From: Calonectria ilicicola
Lineage: Eukaryota; Ascomycota; Sordariomycetes; Hypocreales; Nectriaceae
Assembly: GCA_020809705.1 (NCBI GenBank)
Contig: CP085831.1
Location: 5,456,001-5,520,000 of the forward strand
Length of the DNA stretch: 64,000 nucleotides
Reading direction: 5' to 3'
The notes beneath the pieces are model-generated. The model saw only the letters and a list, made by a program, of their open reading frames with translations. It was not told the origin of the DNA and did not search any database. Positions 22,501 through 33,356 of the stretch are shown piece after piece. Position 1 is the stretch's first letter. Each line of letters begins with the position of its first letter. A program made the position numbers and the translations under genes.

Positions 22501-24542
22501 TGGAACCTGAAGCACTCATTAGCGGCGCTATCATGCTACGCTGATGCTTAGCTGACCCACATGCCATCAGCCTTTGCAGCTAACAAAACCTTTGCTTCGG
22601 TTTTTAGTTCCTCGGGCCACGAGTCATAAGTGGAAGATTCAAACACCGAATCCATGTATATATTCATATCATCATCAAGACACTCCCAATGCTCTGTAAG
22701 ATCAAAGGAGAATCGTGCTGGCTGTGATAGGTTGTGTTTCAATGCTGCGTCGATGTCTGGCTCTTTGCGGCTTGTTAAGAAGATGTGGAAATTGTCGTCC
22801 ATTATGGAAATGATACGGCGAAGGCTGTCTAACAGCTTCTTCCTCTCTCCTGTCAATTGAGGGCATTCGTCCATGCCATCGACAACAATAAATACGTTGG
22901 AGTACTCGCTTGCAACAAACTCTAGCATCCTCTCGAGCAGCTTAATATCTGGGCGCTCCCCTCTTTTCTTGCAATCGTCAAGACAATCGCCAAGTTCTGG
23001 CGTATCAGGACGTTTAGCATAGAGCTGCTTTACCAGTGATTCGAGCATCCCAGTCACATTCTGCTTGCTTGGGTCGGTGAAGCTAAAAAAGTAGTATGCA
23101 AGCCCTTCGTCTGGCTTGAGATCGCATCGGTCCTTAAGGTGCTTGATCACGGATGAGCTGAGCATTGATTTACCGGATCCCGCTACAACCTATCAGTAAG
23201 AAAATAGCAACAATAGCGTGATAATTTCTGGTAGCATACCCTTTCCATGAAGCCACAGAAGTGAGCCTGGGCTCTCTTGCCAAGCCTTAAATTCCTTGCT
23301 ATCTTTTACCAGCCAATCGCCAGTACCGTTTTCATGCTTGTACCGGGCCGAGTTGTACAAAACGGATGGATCGATCGTACACAACCAATCAAGAATCTCG
23401 CGATGCCTCTGTTCTGATTGGGCGTCCTTGAAGCCCATTGTCAAATTCTTTGTGAGATCGAGAAGTCCACAGACATTGGCTCGATTAGAACGATCACAAT
23501 GCTTTTGGCAGTTGTCTGCAGCTTGAATAAGCTGCTCTCTGCTCCTCTGAAGCTCGTTTATGCGACGTCTCACATGTCTACGAATTGTTTTGCTGTGATG
23601 GCCTTGTATAACAAGACTGAGAAACATCTGCGATTTCGAATAAGATTGAACAATACGCAACCTTAATGTTTCCAAGTCGGCTGTAGGTGGGCGAAGGGTA
23701 GGGTCTGGGGCCATATACAAGTGCTGGTAGGTGTCACATTGTGTAAGAAACCAGGCGACCAAGGCAAATCCGGCAGTGAATTGACTCTTCAAGTCATTTT
23801 TTACATTTAAATCCTATTTATATGAGCATCTCCTTTGAACACATCGCAGTTCTTATACCCATATCCTTCAGATATAGAGCATGTTCGAAGTCTTTGGACC
23901 ACTTACAACAAGAATAGATTCGACAGTAGCCCATGGCAGAGTAGCATGGGATGAATCAAAACCATCAGTGCTATCCACAGAAGAAGTAAATTTCCTCAAA
24001 ATAAAGATTGAGTTGTCAATAATGATCTTGGCCGTACTGTCAACCTTCGAGTCTTTTGATGTAATCTCAATTTTCTGCTCAATGCGTGCGGCCAGAACCT
24101 TTCTGTCAACAAGGCCGCCGTTGAATTTGCGCTCCAAGGTCTCTAAATGGCATCTGTCAGACTCTTCAAGACAGTCTAGTGCTTCAGCCCAGAGTTTATT
24201 CGTGCTGGCAAATGGCATCTGCGGAGTTGATGATTTCGGTTCGCCATTGATAGCTTTGCTTGGATGCTCCAATGAGGCTTGGGTAGAGCAAACTCTGTTA
24301 GTGTCGCCTTGGCTAGGAGGTGTTGGATGTGTCTCAGCTGATGATGTTGCCTCAATGAAGCCTTCATCGTTTCCTGTTTGCGCGAATTGTTGGCGGCGTA
24401 ATCGCCAGTCCAATTGGCGATACTTTAGCTTGGCCGAAAGTCCTACACTGGGGATTTTGTTTGCTATGGTATTGGCTGGAACACCAGAGCTACGACTTTT
24501 TCCATGGCGGCGCAAGATGCTGCTCCATGATGCTGGAGACAT
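19600..24542 (-). CDS. NACHT-ankyrin STAND protein (fungal NLR-like receptor)
   Basis: Five exons (complement of 19600-21762, 21819-22506, 22561-23182, 23240-23786, 23907-24542) keep frame throughout and give about 1,551 residues. The N-terminal 390 residues are an unassigned, partly helical effector or linker region. The NACHT NTPase follows: the intron at 23239-23183 restores the Walker A loop LWLHGKAGSGKSML (about 389-402). Walker B is FIVVDGMDECP, the sensor-like block is IFLTSRKEPDI, and the next intron (22560-22507) restores AKADGMFQYIYCQFD. A winged-helix-like region leads to about 20 ankyrin repeats with the regular unit LLLDRGADVNAQGG(x)YG(x)ALQAAC. Such proteins act in fungal self/non-self and heterospecific recognition, with nucleotide-dependent oligomerisation. 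The intron at 21818-21763 has an unusual GTGTTT donor; without it the two frames do not join. Confidence 0.85.
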
Positions 24543-26967
24543 AATCTAACAGCTATTGTACGTGGTAGGTAGTGTGGGAATAAATCTTTCAGCTAGGGAA
24601 AGGGGTCCGGTTGGTGTGAAGCAAATAGGCGAAAAATTATCAATGATTGTTCGATACGGATAAGATTGGGAGATGCGCTTGCTTCCTATGAAGATCAAGT
24701 CAGTCTTTCCCCTTCAAAAATAGCCTGGCTTTGTGACAACGTTAGGCATTATTATTTGTACCCAATGGATCAATATCTCTACTATAACGCACTCTCAGAA
24801 CACGTGTTGGAACAATAAAGTCCCATTTAATGGTCTACTGGAGCCAATGGTTTAAAGGCGCCAATGCAGGTTGGCCCCAATTGACTGTGAACGCGCGACA
24901 ATAGGACTCTTTAAGTGGGCATTACTCGACAATGGGAATTAGTGTTACTAGCGTGAACAATCTTTCCAATTTTTGCAAACCGTCCTAGATTTCTGTTCTT
25001 GTTCATTTACTCAATCGGAAACACCCGATACTTGAGAGGAAGTGACATCGTACTAACACACAATGCCGATTTTACTTATGCGCTAACGTTAGTGCGTCCC
25101 TCCAAAGCGCAATAAATTTAATCTAGTACTAGCATGACCCACTACGACACTGCAGGTCTTCGTTGCAAAGGCCATAGTCGTCTAGCGGCTCAACATGATG
25201 CACTTCTCAAATTTCAGTAAGATGGTCAGAATCCAATACTCTGCAGGACATTCTATGATGTTGACCATCAACTGCAATGATCCCCTCAGGAATGCGAAAG
25301 TGTAAGTTTGCCTGGTAACACTACACTGAATTGATCCACGAACTGCACTAACGGAATTCCTAGCCTCCCTGACGGGTGATGGTGAAACCAGGAACTAGGT
25401 GTTTTCTTCGCCCTCAACGAATCCCTTAGGGGGAATTCGCGCTCCGTCCTAGAAGTCATCGACTCTCTCCGAAAACCAAAGAATTGCACATGATTATGAA
25501 AACAACCGAAAATCATTTCGGCCAAAAGCCTTCAGTGTCTGTTGACTCATGGTCACGACAATATCCTGTATTTGCGTCGCTATCGGGGGTCGCTAGTCAC
25601 AGCGACCTCACGGAGCTTATAATTCACGTCGATATCGACCGATCGTTCTTTTGGTCTGAGGTGTCGAGTACTGATTCAACCTAGCCCTCAGTAAAACGAA
25701 TGCCAATTTGCTTATCTCTAGTCAACCCAGTCAACTAACCATGCTACAAAAGCCCCACAACTACCGATGTTGGCGATGTTAGTAGTCAAGGTTCGCTACC
25801 CGCGGGTGTTGAAGGCTTCACGGCTCCTAGGTATGGCAACAAAAAAGAAGGAGGAGCACTGGCCCTTTACCTCTCGCTACCCGAGAACGCTTGGGACAAG
25901 AAGGATGAGTTCCCTTACGCCGGAACAGGTAATGACAGTCGCTGCTGTATAGGATACCTAACGACGAGACCATGGCTCCGATGCGGAGGGCCATGTAAGA
26001 TGCATAGTACATCTGCTATTACTGAGAACTGTGCATCCGACCGCAAAGCCTCCCAATAGGGGCGGTAGATGGTATATCTCATGCAAAACTAGCGAAATAT
26101 TATCGGGCCGTATACTTAATTATGATGACTTAGGGGCCGAGACTATAGGGAAAATCTCGAAATCGAAATGATCACGGTATATTTTCAAGACTGGGATTGG
26201 AGACCGCTTGGAGATCTACTGGGACGGTTTTGAAGTGTTGGGACGCAGAAGCATAAACAAGAATCTTCTGTCTTCCTCGTATGAAACTCGTCGACACTTG
26301 ACAAAAAGTCCAGAGAGTAGCTACAAAAGATGAGCATGTGGAGTTGCATCCTAGGTAGACACGAATGATTATTGGTCTTCCGCTTCAAAGGAATAGCGAC
26401 ATTCTCTCAGCGGAATATTCTTTAGTGGCCCGAGGGGTTTAATGCAGGCAATTTAATCGTGGGGGTAGCCGCTGTGTTAGTATTTGTCTTTGTCTCGGAG
26501 CCGGACATTTCTGCCGGGAAGGATGACCCGTCAATCAATCGCCTGAATGGCCAACCACCAATAAGGACTTAAATTTATCCTGACACCGTAAAAAGCAAAA
26601 CCTGCATTAGTCAAAGATTCATGGGTCTACACTGCCTTTTTGCTGGGTCTACAAATTTAGGATGGAATGGTTTTCTGGAATAAATAAATGATTGTGATAC
26701 AAATGAAGAGGGAAATTTGTTATTGTTGTTTATGCCACAAAAATAGGAGGCTATCATACCGCTATTCGAGGTACGTAAAATACAAAATGTAGCAACAAAA
26801 GCAAATTTAAAATCATGACGTCAAATTGCTTCAACAAATACCATATGACACAACTAGTCACGTGGAACAAAGCGGGGAAGATAAGGGCAGTTCAATCTGT
26901 CGCACGTTGACAAACCTTCCAGTCTCTTTTCCCTGATCAGTTTTGCTTCGGCAGCTCTCTCAATATC
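24543..26967. other. Long stretch with no supported gene; possible decayed coding DNA near 25.3-26.06 kb
   Basis: No complete gene is visible. Between 25741 and 26059 on the plus strand there is a 100-codon open frame without an ATG (reads TTDVGDVSSQGSLPAGVEGF, later LALYLSLPENAWDKKDEF and CCIGYLTTRPWL) with coding-like composition. A shorter similar patch at about 25388-25490 reads LGVFFALNESLRGNSRS. They may be exons of an unrecognised gene or a pseudogene remnant. I cannot assign a family. Confidence 0.3.
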
Positions 26968-27762
26968 ATGGCTACACAGTCGGTTAGATTCAAATTCTGC
27001 TTCCCGGCGAACCCATCGAACCAGGAAATTCATTTCGATCACATTGTTCCACGAGCCATTATCCAAGAAGCACCTTCGGACCCTGTCGAAGTTCTCAGAG
27101 TCGGGCAGCTTTTTGCATCCACTATCAAGGATGTTTCTGATGAGCACGAATCGGTCTTTCTTGCGCGTTGTGGGACTAAATGCATCACTTGTGGAAAGAC
27201 CAGTAGCGCGTGTATCCCAACACCGGTCGGCCACGATATTGAGAATAGCTGGATTCGCATCGCCGTGAATCCGGTTTGTTTTGACTGGAAGTGTTTGTAC
27301 GAAGCGAAAAAGGACGTCATAAATGCGTTTCCTGAGGGCGTGTCCCAGCCAGGTGGGGGCTCCTCTCAGCCCTTGACGTGTAAGGTGTGCGGCACGACTA
27401 CGGATGTGAAACGATGTACGAGATGTAAAGATGTGGCGTATTGTGGAAAAGAACACCAGAAGATGGATTGGAAAACTCACAAAAGGACATGTGTCGAAAA
27501 GCATGATTGCGATGTCTGCCAAGTTGAAGCTACACATCATTCAACTCAAATGACACCTGGAGGAGAAACATCTGAGGAAGACGAATGGGTGTCCACAGAC
27601 GACGACAGTGACAAGGATGATTATGAATCCGACTTCGCTAGAATGTCTATTACGCACACGGGGGTATTCAACCTCGCTGCGCCTGGCCAGCCACCGAGAT
27701 ATGTGGAGTTGACCAAGGATCAGGTGTTGGCGCATCTTATGAGCGGCTATGATCCGGAGTAG
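26968..27762 (+). CDS. MYND zinc-finger protein
   Basis: A single exon of 264 residues. Residues 138-175 form a MYND finger: CKVCG, then CTRCKDVAYC, then HQKMDWKTHKRTC, giving the C-x2-C ... C-x2-C ... C-x3-H ... H-x3-C pattern that binds two zinc ions and docks proline-rich peptides of partner proteins. Two further Cys pairs (CITC about 72-75 and CDVC about 181-184) flank it, and an acidic tail (SEEDEW, DDDSDKDD) follows. The N-terminal 130 residues have no recognised domain. No catalytic SET domain is present, so a protein-protein interaction role is most likely. The ATG at 26968 is the first in frame and fits. Confidence 0.85.
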   Translation: MATQSVRFKFCFPANPSNQEIHFDHIVPRAIIQEAPSDPVEVLRVGQLFASTIKDVSDEHESVFLARCGTKCITCGKTSSACIPTPVGHDIENSWIRIAVNPVCFDWKCLYEAKKDVINAFPEGVSQPGGGSSQPLTCKVCGTTTDVKRCTRCKDVAYCGKEHQKMDWKTHKRTCVEKHDCDVCQVEATHHSTQMTPGGETSEEDEWVSTDDDSDKDDYESDFARMSITHTGVFNLAAPGQPPRYVELTKDQVLAHLMSGYDPE

Positions 27763-28683
27763 TGAAATTAAACGCATGGGAATATCTAACACGGGATTTT
27801 TTATAGTTTGAACAAGAATTGATTAATATCACTTAATTTACAATTTTTTCTCGATATGATCCATCCCTAGAAAGTAGTAAAAAGAAGAAGAAAATAAGTA
27901 TTAAACAACTTTAGATGGGTATCATATCGACTATGAAGTAGAAGAATGAGGTTTGAGGTTGTTATTTGATCTTTTTTAAAGATTGATGAAAAAGACAAAC
28001 TTCATAATTCCTAGCGAAATAATACATCGCCTCGTTCCTTCAAATGGCGAGGTAAACGATGGTACGGTTCCTATTGAGCCCATGGCCAGTATTCTTTGGT
28101 TAGGTTTTCCAATCTTCTTGTTTCGGGTCGATGATCAATTCTTTCAAGCCCCACAGGATAGAGAGAGCTCATGTATGTCTCCCGCAATTGGTGTGATTTT
28201 GGGTCTTCGACCCATGATGCAACGTAGTGTAGCAGAGTATTCTTGTCGTCTGGATTCATCTCTGCTTGAATGATTAGATGGGAGAAAAACGCCCTCTGCG
28301 AGCTAGGTCTCAATGATCTCACCGGTGGGGGTTAACGGTTTGCAATTTGGTGTCAATCGACAGCTAGCTGGCTTGGTCCTGGATGCAGTTATATCTTCTC
28401 GCATCAGCTGTGTATGTATATTCTGGAGCGTGCATCTAGCTGATGCAGAATGGTGCATGTGCATGTCGATGCAGCAAATTGACTGGTGCACGTAAGAAGC
28501 GTGGGGTAAGTGCTGCACCCTAATTGGTGGTCTTGGATATGAAGAGGGGCTGTGTCTGCAGACTCGACCTTGATGCAGATGTGACAGCCTAGAATAAAGC
28601 ATCACTTGTCCAGAAAACGCAAATTTACAAGAAAAGAGGGCTGATAATTCGTTTTTCTCAAGCCATCATCCGCAATCTACCTG
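27763..28683. other. Intergenic stretch with one doubtful small ORF
   Basis: A minus ORF at 28071-28322 (83 codons, with QAEMNPDDKNTLLHYVASWV and SHQLRETYMSSLYPVGL) has a coding-like sequence but no known motif and no introns or signal peptide. It could be a small gene or a remnant. The rest contains promoter DNA for the gene at 28912. Confidence 0.3.
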
Positions 28684-28760
28684 TATATAAACCCCTCGTC
28701 CTGCTTGATCTCCTCTCTCCTTCACTCTCCTTTCCTCACTCACCACTCCACCACGCAGCA
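28684..28760 (+). promoter_or_regulatory. TATA box and pyrimidine-rich core promoter
   Basis: TATATAA at 28684-28690 is followed by a C/T-rich run (28707-28760, CTCTCCTTCACTCTCC type), the usual core-promoter layout of strongly expressed filamentous-fungal genes. The ATG of the kinase-like gene lies at 28912, leaving a leader of roughly 150-190 nt. Confidence 0.5.
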
Positions 28761-28911
28761 CCCAAATTCTCATTTTTTTGGATTCTCTAAACGACTACAA
28801 ACATCTACTTGGTCATTTTTTTTAAAACAAAAAGAAACCCCTCTTCAAACCCAAACACCAACCTTTTAAACGTCAAAGCGTTACTGCCATCTGGTATAGA
28901 CGTTGTTGAGA

Positions 28912-29991
28912 ATGATTTCCTCCATCAACTCCGGCCAGGTTAGCTTTAAGCTTCTTGAAGCCATCCATGCCGCGCCAAACAGACCTATTTACTGCCGTAT
29001 TCTGGTCGGGTCACGTGTGCAGTACATCCGCGCACCCAAGCCTCTTTCTAGGTTCCCAGACAATGCGGGTCGCTTTCTAGGTTTTAGCACTGTACCAGAC
29101 GGCGATTGGGATGTGGCCAGCCTGGAAGAAGGTGAGGATGGAAAGCTCCAGGTAGTCTCTACCAGGAAGCAACGCTTTCCTGATGCTACAGACATATGGC
29201 ACACCACAGCCATCAATATGGTTGATCTTGCAGATGACATTTACAACACGGGCGGCTACGATGAAGAGGGTGAATTTAACATGCAGTGTGTTGGTCGCTA
29301 CCTCTCGGCTGTATTCGAATGCCCCACGCAGGTTGCGGCGTCGAGAGCCATCGCGGTTTGGGACTTCCACCCCACGGATCCGAACACAGGAGCGCTTGCA
29401 CAGGAAAGTTACATCTATTCATTGCTCCCTCCGGATCAAACGATAACTCCGCAATTTATGGGACATATCACCGATAATGGGCAGCGAGTGATTGGGTATA
29501 TACTGGAGTTGGTGCCCGCGCGCGAGGCTAACATTGAGGATGCGGAACTGTGCATTGAGGCTTTGGCCAGGCTTCACAGGGCAGGGATCGCACATGGAAA
29601 TCTTCATAGGTCTACCTTTTTAATTCGGGAGGACGGGCCTGTGAAATATGCGCAGATCCAACATTTTCATATGTCCTATGAAAATAAACGAGAAAGTGTG
29701 TTCCAACAGAAAGTAGCAAGAGTTGAGGAGGTTCTGCACCAAGAGTCGGTCAAGGCGCAACGGTTTGAAACCAGCGAGGAGCTCTCTCATATCCTAGAAA
29801 GAGACCGGGCTGTTCACCCAGCTCTATTGACGCAGTTCCAGGAGGTAGGGAGAATCATTGTAACCGAGGAGGAGCACAAGGATATGTTGATGGAATTGGA
29901 GATTAGAGATCGGAAGTGGGATGCCGAGTATGTTCGCAAGTCCTATAAGCGACTGGAAGAGAACGGAGGCCATTGGTTCAAGCAGGATTAG
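28912..29991 (+). CDS. Kinase-like protein with degenerate catalytic loop (putative pseudokinase)
   Basis: A single exon of 359 residues starting at the ATG 28912. The middle has the layout of a eukaryotic-type kinase C-lobe: a hinge-like VIGYILELVP (about 193-202), then ALARLHRAGIAHGNLHRSTFLI (about 217-238). The block HGNLHRSTFLI stands where active fungal small kinases have HGDxxxxNFLV, so the catalytic Asp is replaced by Asn and the metal-binding Asn by Thr. No glycine-rich loop or DFG motif is evident. The family occurs widely in ascomycetes, often under the misleading label alpha-galactosidase A-like. A catalytically dead, binding-only role is my inference. The C-terminal 90 residues are charged and helical. 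Confidence 0.6.
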   Translation: MISSINSGQVSFKLLEAIHAAPNRPIYCRILVGSRVQYIRAPKPLSRFPDNAGRFLGFSTVPDGDWDVASLEEGEDGKLQVVSTRKQRFPDATDIWHTTAINMVDLADDIYNTGGYDEEGEFNMQCVGRYLSAVFECPTQVAASRAIAVWDFHPTDPNTGALAQESYIYSLLPPDQTITPQFMGHITDNGQRVIGYILELVPAREANIEDAELCIEALARLHRAGIAHGNLHRSTFLIREDGPVKYAQIQHFHMSYENKRESVFQQKVARVEEVLHQESVKAQRFETSEELSHILERDRAVHPALLTQFQEVGRIIVTEEEHKDMLMELEIRDRKWDAEYVRKSYKRLEENGGHWFKQD

Positions 29992-30657
29992 GAATATCTT
30001 GCCAGTGGCTACACCACCGATTAGAAAAGTATCCATGAATCTCATGCAAATCCGAGAAATTTTGACGGAATTCACCGTTGTAAAATGCAAAGATGCTTAT
30101 GCCATCCTGAAAGGAAAAGGCTAGTCTTGTGATTGAAGAGCTATCAATGGATAGCAAAATAGAAGAAGTTCCCAAATGCTACGATCCGTAAAATCTTGAT
30201 TTAAAATGCCTCACACAGAATTGAATCCCGGTTCCAAAGGCAATAGCGAACTCAACCAAGAAGGGAGCGCCTAACGCAGAATTTTAGTTCTAATAATACG
30301 CAAGTACGCAAAAGCAAATGTTGTCTATTTTCATCTAATAATGTACGAAAGTCAACTACTAACGAGAGGTATAATCTGATAAATCTATTTGCACGGGACT
30401 GTTCGCCTTCAGTGAAATTGAAGATGTTGATTACAGGTCACTCTAGGAATTCAGGTATTCGCAACATGTTTGACAATCTCCTGTGGCCCTTGTGCCAAGT
30501 TTGGCTGCATCAGAAAACATCATGCTTGAACGTCTGAAACTTGAAGAGTAAAGAACGATTCAGGCTTGAAATGTACTAATATAATCTTCTGAACATCAAT
30601 TTCTCCCCATGAAGTTAAATCTTATAGTTTCACTTCCAAATGCACTAGAAATTTATT

Positions 30658-30909
30658 TTATGTACAATGCACCCACCAAGCACAATCCTCACAAGACTGA
30701 TCCCAAAAGCAGGGACTTCCATCCTCAGAGCATTGGGTCCCTGAGTTGCAATCTCTGATGGCGACTAGTTGGCCCCAAATGCACTTCAAACTAGGGTCGT
30801 TGGGAGTGTAAGGGTTTTGTGAGCAAGTGCCGTTGTATGAGATAGGAGCTTGGCCCAACACAGTTGGCAAGGCCACTATGGCCCATGTGGTGAGTGAAAT
30901 GACACGCAT
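30658..30909 (-). CDS. Small secreted 8-cysteine protein (effector candidate)
   Basis: 83 residues with a signal peptide (MRVISLTTWAIVALPTVLGQ, cleavage near residue 19-20). The mature part has eight cysteines at residues 29, 43, 54, 60, 67, 73, 76 and 82, enough for four disulphides, and ends CEDCAWWVHCT. It has one intronless frame. Size, signal peptide and cysteine density match secreted effector-like or antimicrobial-like proteins. I recognise no named family. Confidence 0.7.
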   Translation of the reverse strand: MRVISLTTWAIVALPTVLGQAPISYNGTCSQNPYTPNDPSLKCIWGQLVAIRDCNSGTQCSEDGSPCFWDQSCEDCAWWVHCT

Positions 30910-32334
30910 CGTATCTTATAACTTTACGATTAGCATACACCCTCAAGGATACAGAAACTCGATATTTGTAATTCAACAGATATGCATACCGAGATTATAA
31001 TGGATTTCAAAAGCGAGAACTTTTGGTTGATCGCGATCAGAGAAAATTGGAGAAAAGTAATAGAGATTACAATGATTTTATATTTGGCTCAACTTGTGGC
31101 GCAGCACTTGAGTCCCTCACCGTAATTTGAACATTGCTCCATCGTCCCTTGGCGGTTGGCCCTTACTGCACGGGAGGATCGGCGATTACCTTCAGAGGCT
31201 TAGCGGTTTACCGGTTTGCCGCAAGGAGTAAACCCTAACATAAACCCCTCCTTAAATAGTGGGTAAGGCTATAATCATAGTAATAATAGTAATAATAACA
31301 ATGCGGGGGGTCGAAGTTTCGGATCCTCAGAGTTCCGACTTCTCTTGTGATTTATTGAAATAAGTCACGAGATTTTGATGCTCGGCATAACTACGCCGAG
31401 CTATCAGTCTGTCATGATTTGATGTAACAATACTAACCGCCACTATCTTCGGTCCCCGAAACAGCATACACGTTATTAATTACTTGCAGTGGAATCTAGC
31501 ACGAAAAGAGAGGAATAATAATGCTGTCAATATAAGTCGCAAAACTTTTATTTGGACTGGGATTGTGAAAGAATCATGCAGTCCATTGAATTAGCAATTT
31601 AAACAGATTGTGGATCTAGATTTACTACACATCTTTGGTGTGATTGGTCAAGGAGATAGGATCACTTCGATTTGCGTTAGATTAAGTTGGCCTATTCATT
31701 GGTGCATGTTCAGTATGAATGGTCTCCCGGTTCCGTCACCACAATAGAAGGAAACTTGTTTAGGCTGGCACTTTTTACTTTTAGAGTTTCTTTTGATGAC
31801 TTTTGGTAATTGAAATCTCATCACCACTTCAAGTATAATATGATGTGGCTAGTGCTTCATGCCTCTCCTCTGGTGAGTCTAGAACTCTTCGTAGCGCTTC
31901 CAGTCCAGCTCGTACTGCTATTATTATTATCATCATGCGGACTACATCCAGACGATACGGGTTTCAGACACATTCTTGGACATGCAACTGGCGTGGGAGT
32001 GAGGTTATATAAAAGGTGCTGTGAATTTCATCACATTACACGTCAGACTAGAAAGATCCCTATGTTCCAATTTGGTAAGAGGAGGCAATACAATGACACC
32101 CTCAGATCGACTCGATTAGACCATGGCCTCTGCTGGCTGCAGAAGGCCTAAAAGATTGCATCATTGAAATACCTAAGTACATATGACCTCCTTCTTTATA
32201 ATAATTCAATTGTATCCAAACCATGCTTCTCCATAGCAAAAATCTGCTTTTCAGCACACACCAGCACCTGATTCTCAACTTCAAAAGCTGCTTATTCAAT
32301 TTCTAACAGCCATACACTTGCCATTGCAGCGTTC
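30910..32334. other. Gene-free stretch with microsatellite-like run
   Basis: At about 31275-31303 there is a run of TAGTAATAATAGTAATAATAACAA. The block around 31100-31340 (GCGGTTTACCGGTTTGCC, CCTAACATAAACCCCTCC) differs in base composition from its surroundings and may be a transposon remnant, but I found no terminal repeats. A 113-codon plus ORF at 31810-32151 has no recognisable feature. Confidence 0.35.
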
Positions 32335-33356
32335 TCAATTGGCGTCATTGTAGCCGTCTTTAGATGAGTAAACATCGTTTTGGAGTCTCAAGGAATTCGC
32401 AGAACATGGCTCCACATTCTCACCAGATTCACAAGTCTCGCCCTCAGCAACAAAGTAGGCATATTTTCGTTCCTGAGACACACACATCGTTCCCGGTTTA
32501 TAACAGCCTTTGAAAGGGTAGAGTCTATCGTATGCCAGAATATAATCAACTGGTCCAACCTTTCCTGCCAATGAAAACTCGGAGTACTCCCATTCTTGGA
32601 GCTCGTATGGTTAATATGCTGGCATTTCCGTTGGCCTGGAATAGATTAGTGAAATCCATGCTATTTGTAGCGTTACTCACACATAAACATATAGATCTTT
32701 CGCAGTTTCAGTGATGGCAGATCCCTCGTATCCGCAGCTCGAAGTCAAGGATTCGTAGGTTGACCTGTAGTGTTTCTGGCCATTCACTGAGGGGGACAGC
32801 GCTTGGATGTAATTTGTCTTTATGTTACATTCATTGCAGTCATCGAAGTCCTGTGCTTTGGCTATCATCTCCTCGTACCAGATGTTGCAATACTGTCCAT
32901 CGCTATAGATTGGCGTTAGGGAGAAAGATGCATACATGGTACAAATACGAACCTCTTGGTGAGGCATCCGATATTGTAAGATAGGATGGCGTGTTCTATC
33001 AACATTGTGGGTCGGAATGTGGTACTATCCCAAGGAGTTATGTAGAGCGAGCGTCGGCATTGGGATTGGATTGCGTCGCGATTCTTTTGAAGGCTCTCCA
33101 AACACGAGGCTGTGCAAATCTCATCCATGTCCGCTTTCGGGAGCTCACGATATCGATAATCTATGAACTCTTCGAGCATTGGCGAGCAAGCCACGTCAGC
33201 ATTCATAGCATCTAAACAATCCTTATCTTTCCAACCGAATATGTCATCATCCTCTACTTCACCCAGGTTAAAGAAATGGTCATGTGCGTGGACAAGTGAA
33301 CAGCATAAACAGGTGAGCGCGATGATGGCATGCTGGACGTAAGAAATGAGGAACAT
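32335..33356 (-). CDS. Secreted LysM-type multi-cysteine protein (3' exons uncertain)
   Basis: The ATG at 33356 opens a signal peptide (MFLISYVQHAIIALTCLCCS) and a domain with CLDAMNADVACSPMLEEF, then DEICTASCLESLQ and SYNIGCLTK. A 50-nt intron (32952-32903, branch CTAAC) joins it to SDGQYCNIWYEEM ... FDDCNECNIKTNYIQ ... SYESLTSSC-like TYESLTSSCGY. This spacing is the N-terminal region found in many fungal LysM proteins. A third exon ending at 32335 would carry GCYKPGTMC and KYAYFVAEGETCES, where YxVxxGxTC resembles the start of a LysM repeat, the chitin-oligomer binding unit. The joint between exons 2 and 3 (near 32690 and 32600) could not be settled, and the putative LysM seems degenerate or truncated. 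Confidence 0.6.

Noticed and set aside
23881..24549. 222-codon plus ORF opposite the first NACHT exon
   Set aside because: Shadow of the coding strand; no family features on the plus strand.
26854..27540. 228-codon minus ORF opposite the MYND gene
   Set aside because: Shadow; the plus strand has the complete MYND finger.
31100..31340. Possible transposon remnant
   Set aside because: Base composition differs and a short trinucleotide run is present, but no terminal repeats or target duplication could be found.
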